Shown piece by piece: positions 43,544-52,982 of a stretch of DNA of 64,000 nucleotides. The first letter of the stretch is position 1, and each line of letters opens with the position of its first letter. The translations under genes were made by a program, and so were the position numbers. The stretch lies in contig NZ_LT985808.1 in the NCBI RefSeq assembly GCF_900291465.1, forward strand, positions 2,136,151-2,200,150, given 5' to 3'. Under the pieces are notes generated by a model. The model was not told the origin of the DNA and did not search any database. It saw only the letters and a program-made list of their open reading frames with translations. Source of the DNA: Bacteroides sp. Marseille-P3684 (GTDB lineage: Bacteria > Bacteroidota > Bacteroidia > Bacteroidales > Bacteroidaceae).

Positions 43544-45973
43544 ATGAAAGTAATGAAATTCGGGGGGACCTCCGTCGGTTCCATCCACAGCATATTGAGC
43601 GTCAAACAGATTGTAGAATCACAGCACGAACCGGTCATAGTGGTTGTATCGGCACTGGGAGGCATCACCGACAAGCTGATACGCACCTCGCAGATGGCAG
43701 CGTCCGGCGACATGGCATACGAGAAGGAATTCCAGGAAATCGTGCGGAGACACATGGAGATGGTCGATGCCGTCATCCCCGAAGGAACACCCAAGGAGGA
43801 GCTCAACCTCGTCGTCTCCGCCCTGCTCAACGAGTTGAAGGACATCTACCAGGGACTGTACCTCATCAAGGACCTTTCGCCGAAGACCTCGGCTGCCATC
43901 GTCAGCTATGGCGAACGGATATCCTCGCGCATCGTCGCCACACTCATCGACGGAGCACGCTGGTATGACTCCCGTCAGTTCATCAAGACCGAGAAGAAGC
44001 ACGCCCGCCACATCCTGGACTCCGAGCTGACCAACCGACTCGTCAAGGAGGCATTTGCCGACCTGCCGCAGGTGGCACTGGTCCCCGGCTTCATCTCCAC
44101 GGACAAGGACAGCGGCGAAGTGACCAACCTCGGACGCGGAGGCTCGGACTACACGGCGGCAATCATCGCCGCGGCACTCGATGCGGACAGCCTTGAGATA
44201 TGGACCGACGTCGACGGCTTCATGACAGCCGACCCCAGGGTCATCTCGACCGCCTACACCATCAACCGCCTGAGCTACGGCGAAGCGATGGAGCTCTGCA
44301 ACTTCGGGGCGAAGGTGGTCTACCCGCCGACTATCTACCCGGTGTGCCATAAGAACATCCCCATCCTCATAAAGAACACCTTCAAGCCGGAAGCGAAGGG
44401 AACCATCATCTGTGCACAGAACGACCCCCACAGCAAGGCTATCAAGGGCATCTCGTCCATCAACGACACCAGCCTCATCACCGTGCAGGGCCTCGGCATG
44501 GTGGGAGTCATCGGCGTGAACCACCGCATCTTCCGCACGTTGGCGGAAAGTGGCATCAGCGTCTTCCTCGTCTCGCAGGCTTCGTCGGAAAACAGTACCT
44601 CCATCGGTGTGAGGAATCAGGATGCCGCCCTCGCCTGCAAGGTGCTCAACGAAGAGTTCGCCAAGGAGATTGAAATGGGCGAAATCAACCCCATCGAGGC
44701 GACCGGTGACCTCGCAACCGTTGCCATCGTCGGCGAGAACATGAAGCAGACGCCGGGCATCGCCGGAAAACTCTTCGGCACGCTGGGACGGAACGGCATC
44801 AACGTCATCGCCTGCGCACAGGGAGCCTCCGAGACGAACATCTCGTTTGTGGTCGACCGCAAATCGCTGCGCAAGACGCTCAACGTGATTCACGACTCGT
44901 TCTTCCTCTCGGAATATCAGGTGCTCAACCTCTTTGTCTGCGGCGTCGGGACCGTCGGCGGAAGCCTCCTGCAGCAAATCCGCTGCCAGCAGGAGAAACT
45001 CATGCAGCAACGCGGGCTGAAGCTCAACATCGTGGGCATCGCAAACGGACACCACGCGCTCTTCTCACGGGCGGGAATCGACCTTGCCACTTACCGGGAA
45101 CAGCTGGAACACAGTGCGCCCGGCTCCATCGAACGCCTCCACGACGAGGTCATCGGCATGAACATCTTCAACTCCGTCTTCGTGGACTGCACGGCAAGCC
45201 CCGAGGTGGCATCGCTCTACAAGGACTTCCTCGCCCACAACATCTCGGTGGTGGCTGCCAACAAGGTCGCAGCCTCGTCCGCCTTCAAGGATTACAGGGA
45301 ACTCAAGGAGACGGCACGCCGGAGAGGGGTCAAATTCCTGTTTGAGACCAACGTGGGAGCCGGACTGCCCGTCATCAACACCATCAACGACCTCATCAAC
45401 AGCGGCGACAAGATTCTGAAAATCGAAGCCGTGCTGAGCGGGACGCTGAACTACATCTTCAATAAAATCAGTGCCGACATCCCCTTCAGCGAGACCGTAC
45501 GCCTGGCAAAGGAGGAAGGATACTCCGAGCCGGACCCGCGCATCGACTTGAGCGGAAAGGACGTCGTGCGCAAGCTCGTCATCCTGGCTCGCGAGGCGGG
45601 ATACGAACTGGAACAGGAGGATGTCGAGAAGCACCTCTTCATCCCCGACTCGTTGTTCCAGAGTTCGCTGGAAGACTTCTGGCGCCAGCTGCCGTCCCTC
45701 GATGCGGACTTCGAACAGCGACGCCGCCAGCTGGAGAGCGAGAACAAACACTGGCGCTTCGTGGCAAAGCTCGACGAAGGAAAGGCTTCCGTCGAACTGC
45801 GCGCCGTCGACGCCGGGCACCCCTTCTATGGACTCGAAGGCAGCAACAACATCATCCTCCTCACCACGGAGCGATACAAAGAATACCCCATGATGATTCA
45901 GGGATACGGAGCGGGAGCGGGAGTCACCGCCGCCGGGGTATTTGCCGACATCATGCGCATTGCAAACATCTGA
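43544..45973 (+). CDS. thrA: Bifunctional aspartokinase / homoserine dehydrogenase
   Basis: Encodes 809 residues, as in ThrA/MetL. The aspartokinase domain starts MKVMKFGGTSVGS and includes GRGGSDYTAAIIAAAL. Two ACT domains follow (TVQGLGMVGVIG and VAIVGENMKQTPGIAGKLF). The homoserine dehydrogenase part begins near residue 463 with NLFVCGVGTVGGSLL and has NKVAASS and AVLSGTLNYIFNKI. It performs the first and third steps from aspartate to homoserine, with feedback through the ACT domains. It is the first enzyme gene after the leader; the next gene starts 36 bases later. Codon use is strongly G/C-ended. Confidence 0.97.
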   Translation: MKVMKFGGTSVGSIHSILSVKQIVESQHEPVIVVVSALGGITDKLIRTSQMAASGDMAYEKEFQEIVRRHMEMVDAVIPEGTPKEELNLVVSALLNELKDIYQGLYLIKDLSPKTSAAIVSYGERISSRIVATLIDGARWYDSRQFIKTEKKHARHILDSELTNRLVKEAFADLPQVALVPGFISTDKDSGEVTNLGRGGSDYTAAIIAAALDADSLEIWTDVDGFMTADPRVISTAYTINRLSYGEAMELCNFGAKVVYPPTIYPVCHKNIPILIKNTFKPEAKGTIICAQNDPHSKAIKGISSINDTSLITVQGLGMVGVIGVNHRIFRTLAESGISVFLVSQASSENSTSIGVRNQDAALACKVLNEEFAKEIEMGEINPIEATGDLATVAIVGENMKQTPGIAGKLFGTLGRNGINVIACAQGASETNISFVVDRKSLRKTLNVIHDSFFLSEYQVLNLFVCGVGTVGGSLLQQIRCQQEKLMQQRGLKLNIVGIANGHHALFSRAGIDLATYREQLEHSAPGSIERLHDEVIGMNIFNSVFVDCTASPEVASLYKDFLAHNISVVAANKVAASSAFKDYRELKETARRRGVKFLFETNVGAGLPVINTINDLINSGDKILKIEAVLSGTLNYIFNKISADIPFSETVRLAKEEGYSEPDPRIDLSGKDVVRKLVILAREAGYELEQEDVEKHLFIPDSLFQSSLEDFWRQLPSLDADFEQRRRQLESENKHWRFVAKLDEGKASVELRAVDAGHPFYGLEGSNNIILLTTERYKEYPMMIQGYGAGAGVTAAGVFADIMRIANI

Positions 45974-46009
45974 CAAATTTTCAAGACATACTTAAAGAGG
46001 GAGAACCTT

Positions 46010-47221
46010 ATGAAACACATCATCATTTTAGGAGACGGCATGGCGGACTGGCCCGTGGAACAGCTCGGGAACCGCACGCTGCTGCAACATGCACACACGC
46101 CGAACATGGACCGGCTGGCTCGCAACGGACGTTGCGGATGCCTGACAACCGTACCCGAAGGCTTCCATCCCGGAAGCGAAGTGGCAAACATGTCCGTCCT
46201 GGGATACGACCTGAACCGGGTCTACGAGGGGCGCGGCGTGCTGGAAGCTGCCAGCATGGGCGTCGACCTGCAGCCGGGCGACATGGCGATGCGCTGCAAC
46301 CTCGTCTGCATCGACGGCGACCTGCTGAAGAACCATTCCGCCGGACACATCACCACCGCTGAGGCGGCGGAACTCATCGAATACCTCCAGGCGCACCTGG
46401 GCAACGACCGCGTGCACTTCTACACCGGCGTGCAGTACCGCCACCTGCTCGTCGTGCGCGGCGGGGACAAGCGCGTCCGCTGCACACCCCCGCACGATGT
46501 ACCCCTGAAGCCCTTCCGTCCGCTGCTCGTCCAGGCGGAAGTGCCCGAAGCGCAGGACACCGCCGACCTGCTCAACACGCTGATACTGCAATCGCAACAG
46601 CTGCTCGCCGCCCATCCGCTGAACCGGCGTCGCACAGCCGAAGGCAAGGACCCGGCAAACAGCATCTGGCCCTGGTCGCCCGGCTACCGTCCGCAGATGG
46701 AGCCTTTGTCCGAACGCTTCCCCCAGGTGAAACGCGGGGCGGTGATTTCGGCGGTCGACCTGATACGCGGCATCGGGCGCTACGCCGGGTTGCGCAACAT
46801 CGAGGTCGAGGGGGCGACGGGACTCTATGACACCAACTACGAGGGGAAGGCTGCCGCCGCACTGGACGCCCTGCGCACCGACGACTTCGTCTACCTGCAC
46901 GTCGAGGCTAGCGACGAGGCGGGACACGAAGGCGACGTCAGCCTGAAAATCAAGACCATCGAGAATCTCGACAGCCGCATCGTCGGCCCCATCAGCGAGG
47001 CGGTGCAGCACTGGGACGAACCCGTCGCCATCGCCGTGCTGCCCGACCACCCGACGCCCTGCAAGCTGCGCACACACACTGCCGAGCCCGTGCCCTTCCT
47101 GATTTACCGTCCGGGCATCGAGCCGGACGAGGTGCAGACCTACGACGAGGCAGCCTGCCGCGCGGGGAGCTACGGGCACCTGAAAGGCAACGAGTTTATC
47201 AACGCATTCATGAACGATTAG
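46010..47221 (+). CDS. Phosphoglycerate-mutase-like protein of the threonine operon, probable homoserine kinase substitute
   Basis: Encodes 403 residues of the archaeal-type, cofactor-independent phosphoglycerate mutase family (alkaline phosphatase superfamily). HIIILGDGMADWPVE supplies the first metal-binding Asp. NMSVLGYDLNRVYEGRGVLE contains the nucleophile region (Ser in ANMSVLGYD). VHVEASDEAGHEGD and VLPDHPTPC hold the later metal ligands. It lies between thrA and thrC where thrB would be, and no ThrB of the GHMP type is in the window. Such proteins have been proposed as functional analogues of homoserine kinase in thr operons; that role is inferred from context. An ordinary glycolytic role is the alternative. 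Confidence 0.88.
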   Translation: MKHIIILGDGMADWPVEQLGNRTLLQHAHTPNMDRLARNGRCGCLTTVPEGFHPGSEVANMSVLGYDLNRVYEGRGVLEAASMGVDLQPGDMAMRCNLVCIDGDLLKNHSAGHITTAEAAELIEYLQAHLGNDRVHFYTGVQYRHLLVVRGGDKRVRCTPPHDVPLKPFRPLLVQAEVPEAQDTADLLNTLILQSQQLLAAHPLNRRRTAEGKDPANSIWPWSPGYRPQMEPLSERFPQVKRGAVISAVDLIRGIGRYAGLRNIEVEGATGLYDTNYEGKAAAALDALRTDDFVYLHVEASDEAGHEGDVSLKIKTIENLDSRIVGPISEAVQHWDEPVAIAVLPDHPTPCKLRTHTAEPVPFLIYRPGIEPDEVQTYDEAACRAGSYGHLKGNEFINAFMND

Positions 47222-47281
47222 GACGACAGGCGGGCACGCCTCCCGTGTACCCCTTGCCGCCCAGCCAAACAGACACGAAAC

Positions 47282-48589
47282 ATGTTCTACTACAGCACCA
47301 ATAAGCAAGCACCCGAAGTTTCCCTCGAGGAAGCCGTGGTGCGCGGGCTCGCCCCCGACCGGGGACTCTACATGCCCGAAGACATCCGTCCGTTGCCGGA
47401 AGACTTCTTCCGCGACATCGACCGACTGACGTTCCAGGAAATGGCGTACCGCGTGGCGCGCAACTTCTTCGGCGACGACATCCCCGCCGACGACCTGCAA
47501 CGCATCGTCTACGACACGCTCAACTTCGACATCCCGCTCGTGGAGGTCACCGATCGCATCTACTCGCTCGAGCTTTATCACGGACCGACGCTGGCATTCA
47601 AGGACGTCGGCGCACGCTTCATGGCACGTCTGCTGGGCTACTTCATCCGCCGCGAAGGCGGACGCACGGTCCATGTGCTCGTCGCCACGTCCGGTGACAC
47701 CGGGAGCGCCGTGGCAAACGGCTTCCTCGGCGTCGAGGGCATCCGCGTCTACGTGCTCTACCCCAAGGGGAAGGTCAGCGACATCCAGGAGAAGCAGTTC
47801 ACCACCCTCGGGCGCAACATCACCGCGCTGGAGGTCGACGGCACCTTCGACGACTGCCAGGCGCTCGTGAAGCAGGCATTCCTCGACGCCGACCTCAACG
47901 CGCGCCTCAACCTGACGTCCGCCAACTCCATCAACGTCGCCCGCTTCCTGCCGCAGGCGTTCTACTACTTCCAGGCGTACGCCCGGCTGAAGCAGTTGGG
48001 CAAGGCGGACGAGATGGTCGTCTGCGTCCCCAGCGGGAATTTCGGCAACATCACCGCCGGACTGTTTGCCCAGCAGATGGGGTTGCCCGTCAAGCGTTTC
48101 ATTGCCGCCAACAACCGCAACGACATCTTCTACCGTTACCTGCAGACGGGGCACTACGAGCCGCGTCCCTCCGTCGCGACCATCGCCAACGCCATGGACG
48201 TGGGCGACCCGAGCAACTTCGCCCGCATCCGCGAGCTGTATCACGACCGGGTGGAGGAGGTGCGTGCCCACATCTCCGGCGCGTGGTACACCGACGAACA
48301 GATAGCCCGGACGGTGCAGGAAGCCTACGATGCAACGGGTTACCTGCTTGACCCCCACGGCGCCTGTGCCTACCGCGCCCTGCAGGAGAATCTCCGCGAG
48401 GGCGAGCACGGCGTGTTCCTCGAGACCGCCCATCCGGCAAAGTTCCGCGACACCATCGAGCGCATCATCGGACGGGAAGTCCGCATCCCCGAGCGTCTGC
48501 GTGCCTTCATGCAGGGCGAGAAGCAGACGGTCCCGATGACGAAGGACTTTGCCGACTTCAAGCATTTCCTCCTGTCCCTCCCGTCGTGA
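47282..48589 (+). CDS. thrC: Threonine synthase
   Basis: Encodes 435 residues. YHGPTLAFKDVGARFMARLL carries the PLP-binding Lys. ATSGDTGSAVANGFLG is the phosphate-binding motif, and VCVPSGNFGNITAGLFA is conserved further on. It turns O-phosphohomoserine into threonine and so completes the operon. This gene has very high G+C: a hand-counted sample line near 47.9 kb is about 67%. A terminator with a 17-bp stem follows at 48656, and then the 41-bp repeat array. Confidence 0.97.
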   Translation: MFYYSTNKQAPEVSLEEAVVRGLAPDRGLYMPEDIRPLPEDFFRDIDRLTFQEMAYRVARNFFGDDIPADDLQRIVYDTLNFDIPLVEVTDRIYSLELYHGPTLAFKDVGARFMARLLGYFIRREGGRTVHVLVATSGDTGSAVANGFLGVEGIRVYVLYPKGKVSDIQEKQFTTLGRNITALEVDGTFDDCQALVKQAFLDADLNARLNLTSANSINVARFLPQAFYYFQAYARLKQLGKADEMVVCVPSGNFGNITAGLFAQQMGLPVKRFIAANNRNDIFYRYLQTGHYEPRPSVATIANAMDVGDPSNFARIRELYHDRVEEVRAHISGAWYTDEQIARTVQEAYDATGYLLDPHGACAYRALQENLREGEHGVFLETAHPAKFRDTIERIIGREVRIPERLRAFMQGEKQTVPMTKDFADFKHFLLSLPS

Positions 48590-48655
48590 GCCGTTCCGCC
48601 TTTTGTTCAGCGGAAGTCACTTTGTGAGGGCGTTTCCGGGTTGGACCGTCCTCTG

Positions 48656-48737
48656 CCGGGGCACAGAAACACTGCATACCGTTTCCCGTCTGTTGCGGGA
48701 GTCCGGAATCCGGTGTTTCTGTGCCCCGGTTGTTTTT
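48656..48737 (+). terminator. Terminator of the threonine operon
   Basis: CCGGGGCACAGAAACAC (48656-48672) pairs perfectly with its complement at 48713-48729, followed by TTGTTTTT. The 40-base loop contains a second small hairpin (CCCG/CGGG). Confidence 0.85.
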
Positions 48738-48819
48738 CCGCCGTCCGTCTTCGCCCTTCTTTCCTTTCACACGGAAGCGGACGCTCCCGGAAACCGCGTT
48801 TCCTGCAAGCCATCGTCCG

Positions 48820-49088
48820 GTTTGGTCCTGGATACAGTGTATATTTCGTGTCGTAGCTCTGTTTAATACTACATACAGTGTATATTTTCTGTTGCATCCC
48901 TGTTTGCTCTTACATACAGTGTACATTTCTCGTTTCAGCTCTGTTTAGTCCTGCATACAGTGTATATTTCATGTTTCAGTTCTGTTTGGTCCTACATACA
49001 GTGTATATTTCATATTTCGGCTCTGTTTGGTCTTACATATAGTGTATGTTATCTATTGCATCCCTACATGATGTTACATACAGTGTAG
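48820..49088. repeat. Tandem array with exact 41-bp period
   Basis: The core ATACAGTGT (ATATAGTGT in one copy) starts at 48832, 48873, 48914, 48955, 48996, 49037 and 49078, an unbroken 41-bp period. In most copies the core extends to ATACAGTGTAT, an 11-bp odd palindrome centred on G. A second conserved element, CTCTGTTTGGTCCTAC with variation, fills the distance, so the spacers are conserved and this is not a CRISPR. A partial unit precedes the first core. The array lies between the convergent thrC and 49224 genes, and 41 is not a multiple of three. Confidence 0.93.
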
Positions 49089-49223
49089 GTAGATGGAAGG
49101 CGGGCGTCGGTTGAAAAGAAACGGACGGAAAAGGCATGAAAAAAACGCCAACCGGACCGGTGAAGGCGGTTGACGTGTACAAGAGGCGTCCGGTGAAAGA
49201 CCCGACGGGGAATGACGGACGGA

Positions 49224-49652
49224 CTACAGGCTGCGGCGGAAGCTGTACCAGTGAAGCAGGAAGCGGATGCCCGTGCCGATGAGCGCCAACGAGAGTCCCG
49301 TGTAGAAAACGGCAATGAACAGGGGAGGAAGCAGCTCGAAAAGGCGGACGACGATGCCCAGCGTCATCATGAACGCCATGATGAGCCACCCGCGGGTGTC
49401 GAAGAACGCGAAGGGGCAGTTCTTCTCGGACTTCCCGCGGATGCGGGCGGTGTATTTGCGGAACAACCGGTGGAAAACGAGGCAGAAGAAGAGGAGGAAG
49501 ACCAGCGTCGCTTCCCCCGTCTTGAAGTACCAGGCGTGAGTGTGCTCATGGAGCCATGCCGCCAGTCCGATGGCAAGCACCTTGCCGCCGGCGAGAGTCC
49601 ACACCAGTCCGGCGGTGAGGAGCAGGGTTTGTCGGGATACACCGTATTTCAT
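49224..49652 (-). CDS. Hypothetical membrane protein
   Basis: Encodes 142 residues with four hydrophobic segments (about 8-28, 44-62, 85-103, 108-128) and basic loops (RLFRKYTARIRGKSEK). I do not recognise a family. The ATG at 49652 (MKYGVSRQ) is preferred because the upstream in-frame extension to 49712 is polar and atypical. It stands alone on the minus strand, downstream of tyrA by position but 145 bases away, and faces thrC across the 41-bp repeat array. Cytoplasmic-membrane location is inferred. Confidence 0.7.
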   Translation of the reverse strand: MKYGVSRQTLLLTAGLVWTLAGGKVLAIGLAAWLHEHTHAWYFKTGEATLVFLLFFCLVFHRLFRKYTARIRGKSEKNCPFAFFDTRGWLIMAFMMTLGIVVRLFELLPPLFIAVFYTGLSLALIGTGIRFLLHWYSFRRSL

Positions 49653-49797
49653 GTGAGTCAGGATTTGGTTGAGGCGGCGAATATACGACAAACGGCAAAA
49701 AGAGGAAGTCAAGAAAAATCTATTTCCTTCCTCTCTTAACGTATCTTGACAAGTGTGCGGGGGCTGCCGGCGTGCCCGTCGGTGTGTCAGCGGACGG

Positions 49798-50571
49798 TCA
49801 CTTGATGTGTTCGCGGATTTTGGTCAGGTATCGCTTCATCGCGTCGGCATCCTTGTCGCTGATGATGGTGAGCAGCTCGTTGAGCTCCGTGCGGATGCGC
49901 TCGACCTGTGCCGGCGTGCGTGGGTTGAAGAGAATCTCCTGCAGGAGGTAGTCGTCCTCGCTCAGCACGCCCCGGGCGATGGCCATGTGGCGCTTGAAGG
50001 TGGTGCCGGGCGCGTCCTGGTGCTTCATGATGGCTGCAAAGACGAAGGTGGACACGAAGGGGATGGAGAGCGAGTAGGCGACGGTTTCGTCGTGCTCCTC
50101 GAAGCTGTACTCGAAGATGTTCAGCTTCAGCGAGCTGTAGAGGTCCTTGAAGAAGATGCGTCCCAGGTGGTCGCCCTCGGTGATGATGATGGCATTCTCG
50201 TTGCTCAGGTTGTTGAAGCTGGCGAAGGTGGGTCCGAACATGGGATGGGTGGAGACGTAGCGGAAGCCGCTGGATTCGTAGAACTCCTTCAGTCCGGTCT
50301 TCACGGAGGCGATGTCGCTGAGGATGCACTCCTTGGGCAGCAGGGGGAGCACGTGGCGGAAGGCGTCGAGCGTGTACTTCACGGTGGCGGCATTGATGAC
50401 CAGCTCGGGACGGAAGTCACGGATTTCGTCGTCGGTCGTGAAGCGGTAGGTGTTGTAGATGAAGCGCATCCGTCGGGGTTCGATGTCAAAGACGGCTGTT
50501 TCGTGTTGGAAGCTGAGGAGGTCGGTAAAGAAGGAGCCCATTTTTCCGGCTCCGAGTATCAGTATTCTCAT
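49798..50571 (-). CDS. tyrA: Prephenate dehydrogenase
   Basis: Encodes 257 residues. ILILGAGKMGSFFTDLL is the NAD(P)-binding loop, SDIASVKTGL and THPMFGPTFASFNNL the catalytic regions of the prephenate dehydrogenase family. It lacks the chorismate-mutase domain found in the enterobacterial TyrA; here that activity is fused to the DAHP synthase just upstream. It converts prephenate to 4-hydroxyphenylpyruvate for tyrosine. It is the last gene of the leader-controlled aromatic operon. Confidence 0.93.
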   Translation of the reverse strand: MRILILGAGKMGSFFTDLLSFQHETAVFDIEPRRMRFIYNTYRFTTDDEIRDFRPELVINAATVKYTLDAFRHVLPLLPKECILSDIASVKTGLKEFYESSGFRYVSTHPMFGPTFASFNNLSNENAIIITEGDHLGRIFFKDLYSSLKLNIFEYSFEEHDETVAYSLSIPFVSTFVFAAIMKHQDAPGTTFKRHMAIARGVLSEDDYLLQEILFNPRTPAQVERIRTELNELLTIISDKDADAMKRYLTKIREHIK

Positions 50572-50686
50572 GTGGTGGGTTGTTTGGTGGTGCGGGCACC
50601 GGCAGGCGGACGGGACGCGGGGTTGCGCCGTCCGTGCCGTGTGTCCCGTGAGAGGGTGTTCAGTTGTATGTTGTGAGGGTTGTTTT

Positions 50687-51748
50687 TCACTTGTTGATGA
50701 TTTCCATCTGCTGACGGACGGACTCTCCGTGGATTGCCTCGAAGATGGTCCGCACGAAGTCGGCGCTCATGCCGCAGAGCTCGCCCTGTGCGCCGCGCTT
50801 CTCCAGGATTTCGTTGTAGCGTCCCGTCTGGAGGATGGTCATGGCATGTTCCTTCTTGAAGGTTCCGATTTCGCGGCAGATGCGCATGCGCTTGGCGAGA
50901 ATCTCGATGATGTTGTTGTCGCACTCGTCGATTTGCGTACGCAGCTCGTTGAGGTTCTCGGTGGACTGTTTCTCCTTGCGGATGACCAGGAGGTTGAGGA
51001 TGTATGCCAGCACGTCGGGTGTCACCTGCTGTGCGGCGTCACTCCAGGCGCAGTCGGGGTTGCAGTGGCTCTCGACGATGAGTCCGTCGAAGCCCAGGTC
51101 CATTGCCTGCTGGCTGAGGGAGGCGATGAGTTCGCGTTTGCCGCCGATGTGGCTGGGGTCGCAGAAGATGGGCAGGTTGGGGATGCGTCGGCGCAGCTCG
51201 ATGGGGATGTGCCACTGCGGCAGGTTGCGGTATATCTTCTTGTCGTAGGAGGAGAAGCCGCGGTGGATGGCTGCCATGCGTTTCACGCCTGCATTGTTGA
51301 GCCGTTCCATGCCTCCAATCCAGAGTTCGAGGTCGGGGTTGACGGGGTTCTTCACGAGGACGGGGATGTCCACTCCCGCGAGGGCGTCGGCAATCTCCTG
51401 CATGGCGAAGGGATTTGCACAGGTGCGTGCGCCAATCCACAGCATGTCCATGCCGGCGTTCAGTGCCGCCTCGACGTGCTTGGCGGTGGCGACTTCGGTG
51501 GTGACGTACATGCCCGTCTCCTGTTTTACGCGTTGCAGCCAGGCGAGTCCCGGTTCGCCGACGCCTTCGAAGCCTCCGGGCTTGGTGCGCGGTTTCCAGA
51601 TTCCTGCGCGGAAGATGCGTATGCCGCGGTTTGCCAGTTCGGTGGCAGTCTGCATGACTTGTTCTTCAGTTTCGGCGCTGCAAGGGCCGGCTATGATGAT
51701 GGGGCGTTTGGGTTCGATGCCCGGTAAGAGGATTGATTCGAGTTCCAT
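50687..51748 (-). CDS. Bifunctional DAHP synthase / chorismate mutase
   Basis: Encodes 353 residues. An N-terminal type I-beta DAHP synthase (about 1-255: IIAGPCSAETEEQVMQTA, GIWKPRTKPGGFEG, CDPSHIGGKREL) is joined to an AroQ-class chorismate mutase (about 265-353: LNELRTQIDECDNNIIEILA, RMRICREIGTFKKEHA). The enzyme thus catalyses both entry to the shikimate pathway and the chorismate-to-prephenate step. The mutase domain is the only one encoded in this operon, and it explains why pheA and tyrA are single-domain. The gap before tyrA is 115 bases. Confidence 0.95.
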   Translation of the reverse strand: MELESILLPGIEPKRPIIIAGPCSAETEEQVMQTATELANRGIRIFRAGIWKPRTKPGGFEGVGEPGLAWLQRVKQETGMYVTTEVATAKHVEAALNAGMDMLWIGARTCANPFAMQEIADALAGVDIPVLVKNPVNPDLELWIGGMERLNNAGVKRMAAIHRGFSSYDKKIYRNLPQWHIPIELRRRIPNLPIFCDPSHIGGKRELIASLSQQAMDLGFDGLIVESHCNPDCAWSDAAQQVTPDVLAYILNLLVIRKEKQSTENLNELRTQIDECDNNIIEILAKRMRICREIGTFKKEHAMTILQTGRYNEILEKRGAQGELCGMSADFVRTIFEAIHGESVRQQMEIINK

Positions 51749-51797
51749 AGTTCGTTGTATTGTTTGAATGTTTGTCCGGTGTTGTGTGGCCGGTTGT

Positions 51798-52982
51798 TCA
51801 GATGATGTTCTTTATTCGTTGGAGTGCTTCCGCCAGTTTCTCCTCCTTGGCGCAGAGCGAGATGCGTATGTAGCGTGCGCCGTTGCTGCCGAAGATGAAT
51901 CCGGGGGTGATGAAGACCCTGGCTTCGTGGAGCACCTTTTCCGTGAGTTCCTCGACGTCGGTATAGCTGTCGGGAATCCGTCCCCAGAGGAACATGCCCA
52001 CCTGCGCGGGGTCGAAGGTGCATCCCAGGGTACGCATGATTTCCTCCGCCAGGTGCCTGCGGCTGCGGTAGAGGGTGCGGTTCATGGCTTCGTGCCACTC
52101 GTCGGAGTTGCGGTATGCCTGTGCCGCTGCCAGCTGCATGGGGCGGAAGGTGCCGGAGTCGATGTTGCTCTTCACCTTCAGTATCCACTGTACGAAGCGT
52201 GCGTTGGTGGCGAGCATGCCGACGCGCCATCCCGGCATGTTGTGGCTTTTGCTCATCGAGTTGAATTCGATGCAGCAGTCCTTGGCTCCGGGGACCTGCA
52301 GGATGCTCAGCGGATGTTCGTTGAGGATGAAGCTGTAGGGATTGTCGTTGACGATGACGAGGTTGTGCCTGCGTGCAAAGTCCACGAGCCGCCGGTAGAG
52401 TTCGGGGGTGGCATTGGCGCCCGTCGGCATGTTGGGGTAGTTGGTCCACATGATTTTCACGCGGCTCAGGTCCATCTTCTCCAGTGCGTCGAAGTCCGGT
52501 TGCCACTGCTGGTCCTCCAGCAGGTCGTAGGGGACGATTTCGCTGCCGAGCAAGCGGTTGAGCGAGGTGTAGGTGGGGTATCCGGGGTTGGGAACGAGTA
52601 CCTGGTCGCCCGGATTGACCAGTGCGAGGGTGACATGGAGGATGCCTTCCTTCGAACCGATGAGCGGTTGGATTTCGGTGTCCGGATTGAGTTCCACGTC
52701 ATAGAACCGTCGGTACCATGCTGCCATCGCCTGTCTCAGTTCGGGGATTCCGACGGTGGGTTGGTAGCCGTGCACGTCGGGTTGGCGTGCGGTTTCGCAG
52801 AGCACGCGGATGGTTTCGTCGGAAGGCGGCATGTCAGGGCTTCCGATGCCCAGGCTGATGACGTCCTGTCCCTCGGCATTCATGCGTGCCACCTCCTTGA
52901 GTTTCCTCGAGAAGTAGTATTCGCTGACGGAGCTTAGCCGTTCGGCGGGCTGTATGTCAAATGTGTGATTTTCCTTCTCCAT
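51798..52982 (-). CDS. Class I/II PLP-dependent aminotransferase, probably aromatic
   Basis: Encodes 394 residues of fold-type I. GSKEGILHVTLALVNPGDQV, NYPNMPTGANATPE, VNDNPYSFI and SMSKSHNMPGWRVGM (with the PLP Lys) are typical of the aspartate/aromatic aminotransferase group. Placed between pheA and the DAHP synthase gene, it most likely transaminates phenylpyruvate and hydroxyphenylpyruvate. Other substrates remain possible. The start at 52982 (MEKENHTF) overlaps the pheA end by 26 bases; a start at 52991 is possible. Confidence 0.92.
   Translation of the reverse strand: MEKENHTFDIQPAERLSSVSEYYFSRKLKEVARMNAEGQDVISLGIGSPDMPPSDETIRVLCETARQPDVHGYQPTVGIPELRQAMAAWYRRFYDVELNPDTEIQPLIGSKEGILHVTLALVNPGDQVLVPNPGYPTYTSLNRLLGSEIVPYDLLEDQQWQPDFDALEKMDLSRVKIMWTNYPNMPTGANATPELYRRLVDFARRHNLVIVNDNPYSFILNEHPLSILQVPGAKDCCIEFNSMSKSHNMPGWRVGMLATNARFVQWILKVKSNIDSGTFRPMQLAAAQAYRNSDEWHEAMNRTLYRSRRHLAEEIMRTLGCTFDPAQVGMFLWGRIPDSYTDVEELTEKVLHEARVFITPGFIFGSNGARYIRISLCAKEEKLAEALQRIKNII

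Noticed and set aside
43619..45055. 478-codon minus-strand frame opposite thrA
   Set aside because: Shadow of the thrA codon pattern; thrA itself has clear catalytic motifs.
46028..48565. 845-codon minus-strand frame opposite the phosphoglycerate-mutase-like gene and thrC
   Set aside because: It is a shadow caused by G/C-ended codons of the two real genes. Its peptide is Val/Gly/Asp-rich low complexity with no domain.
48558..48926. Open frames across the 41-bp repeat array, some with repeated-looking peptides
   Set aside because: The period is not a multiple of three, so the reading frame shifts from unit to unit. No start signals or family resemblance are present.
48820..49088. CRISPR array
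   Set aside because: The sequence between cores is conserved from unit to unit, the period is only 41, and no cas gene is present.
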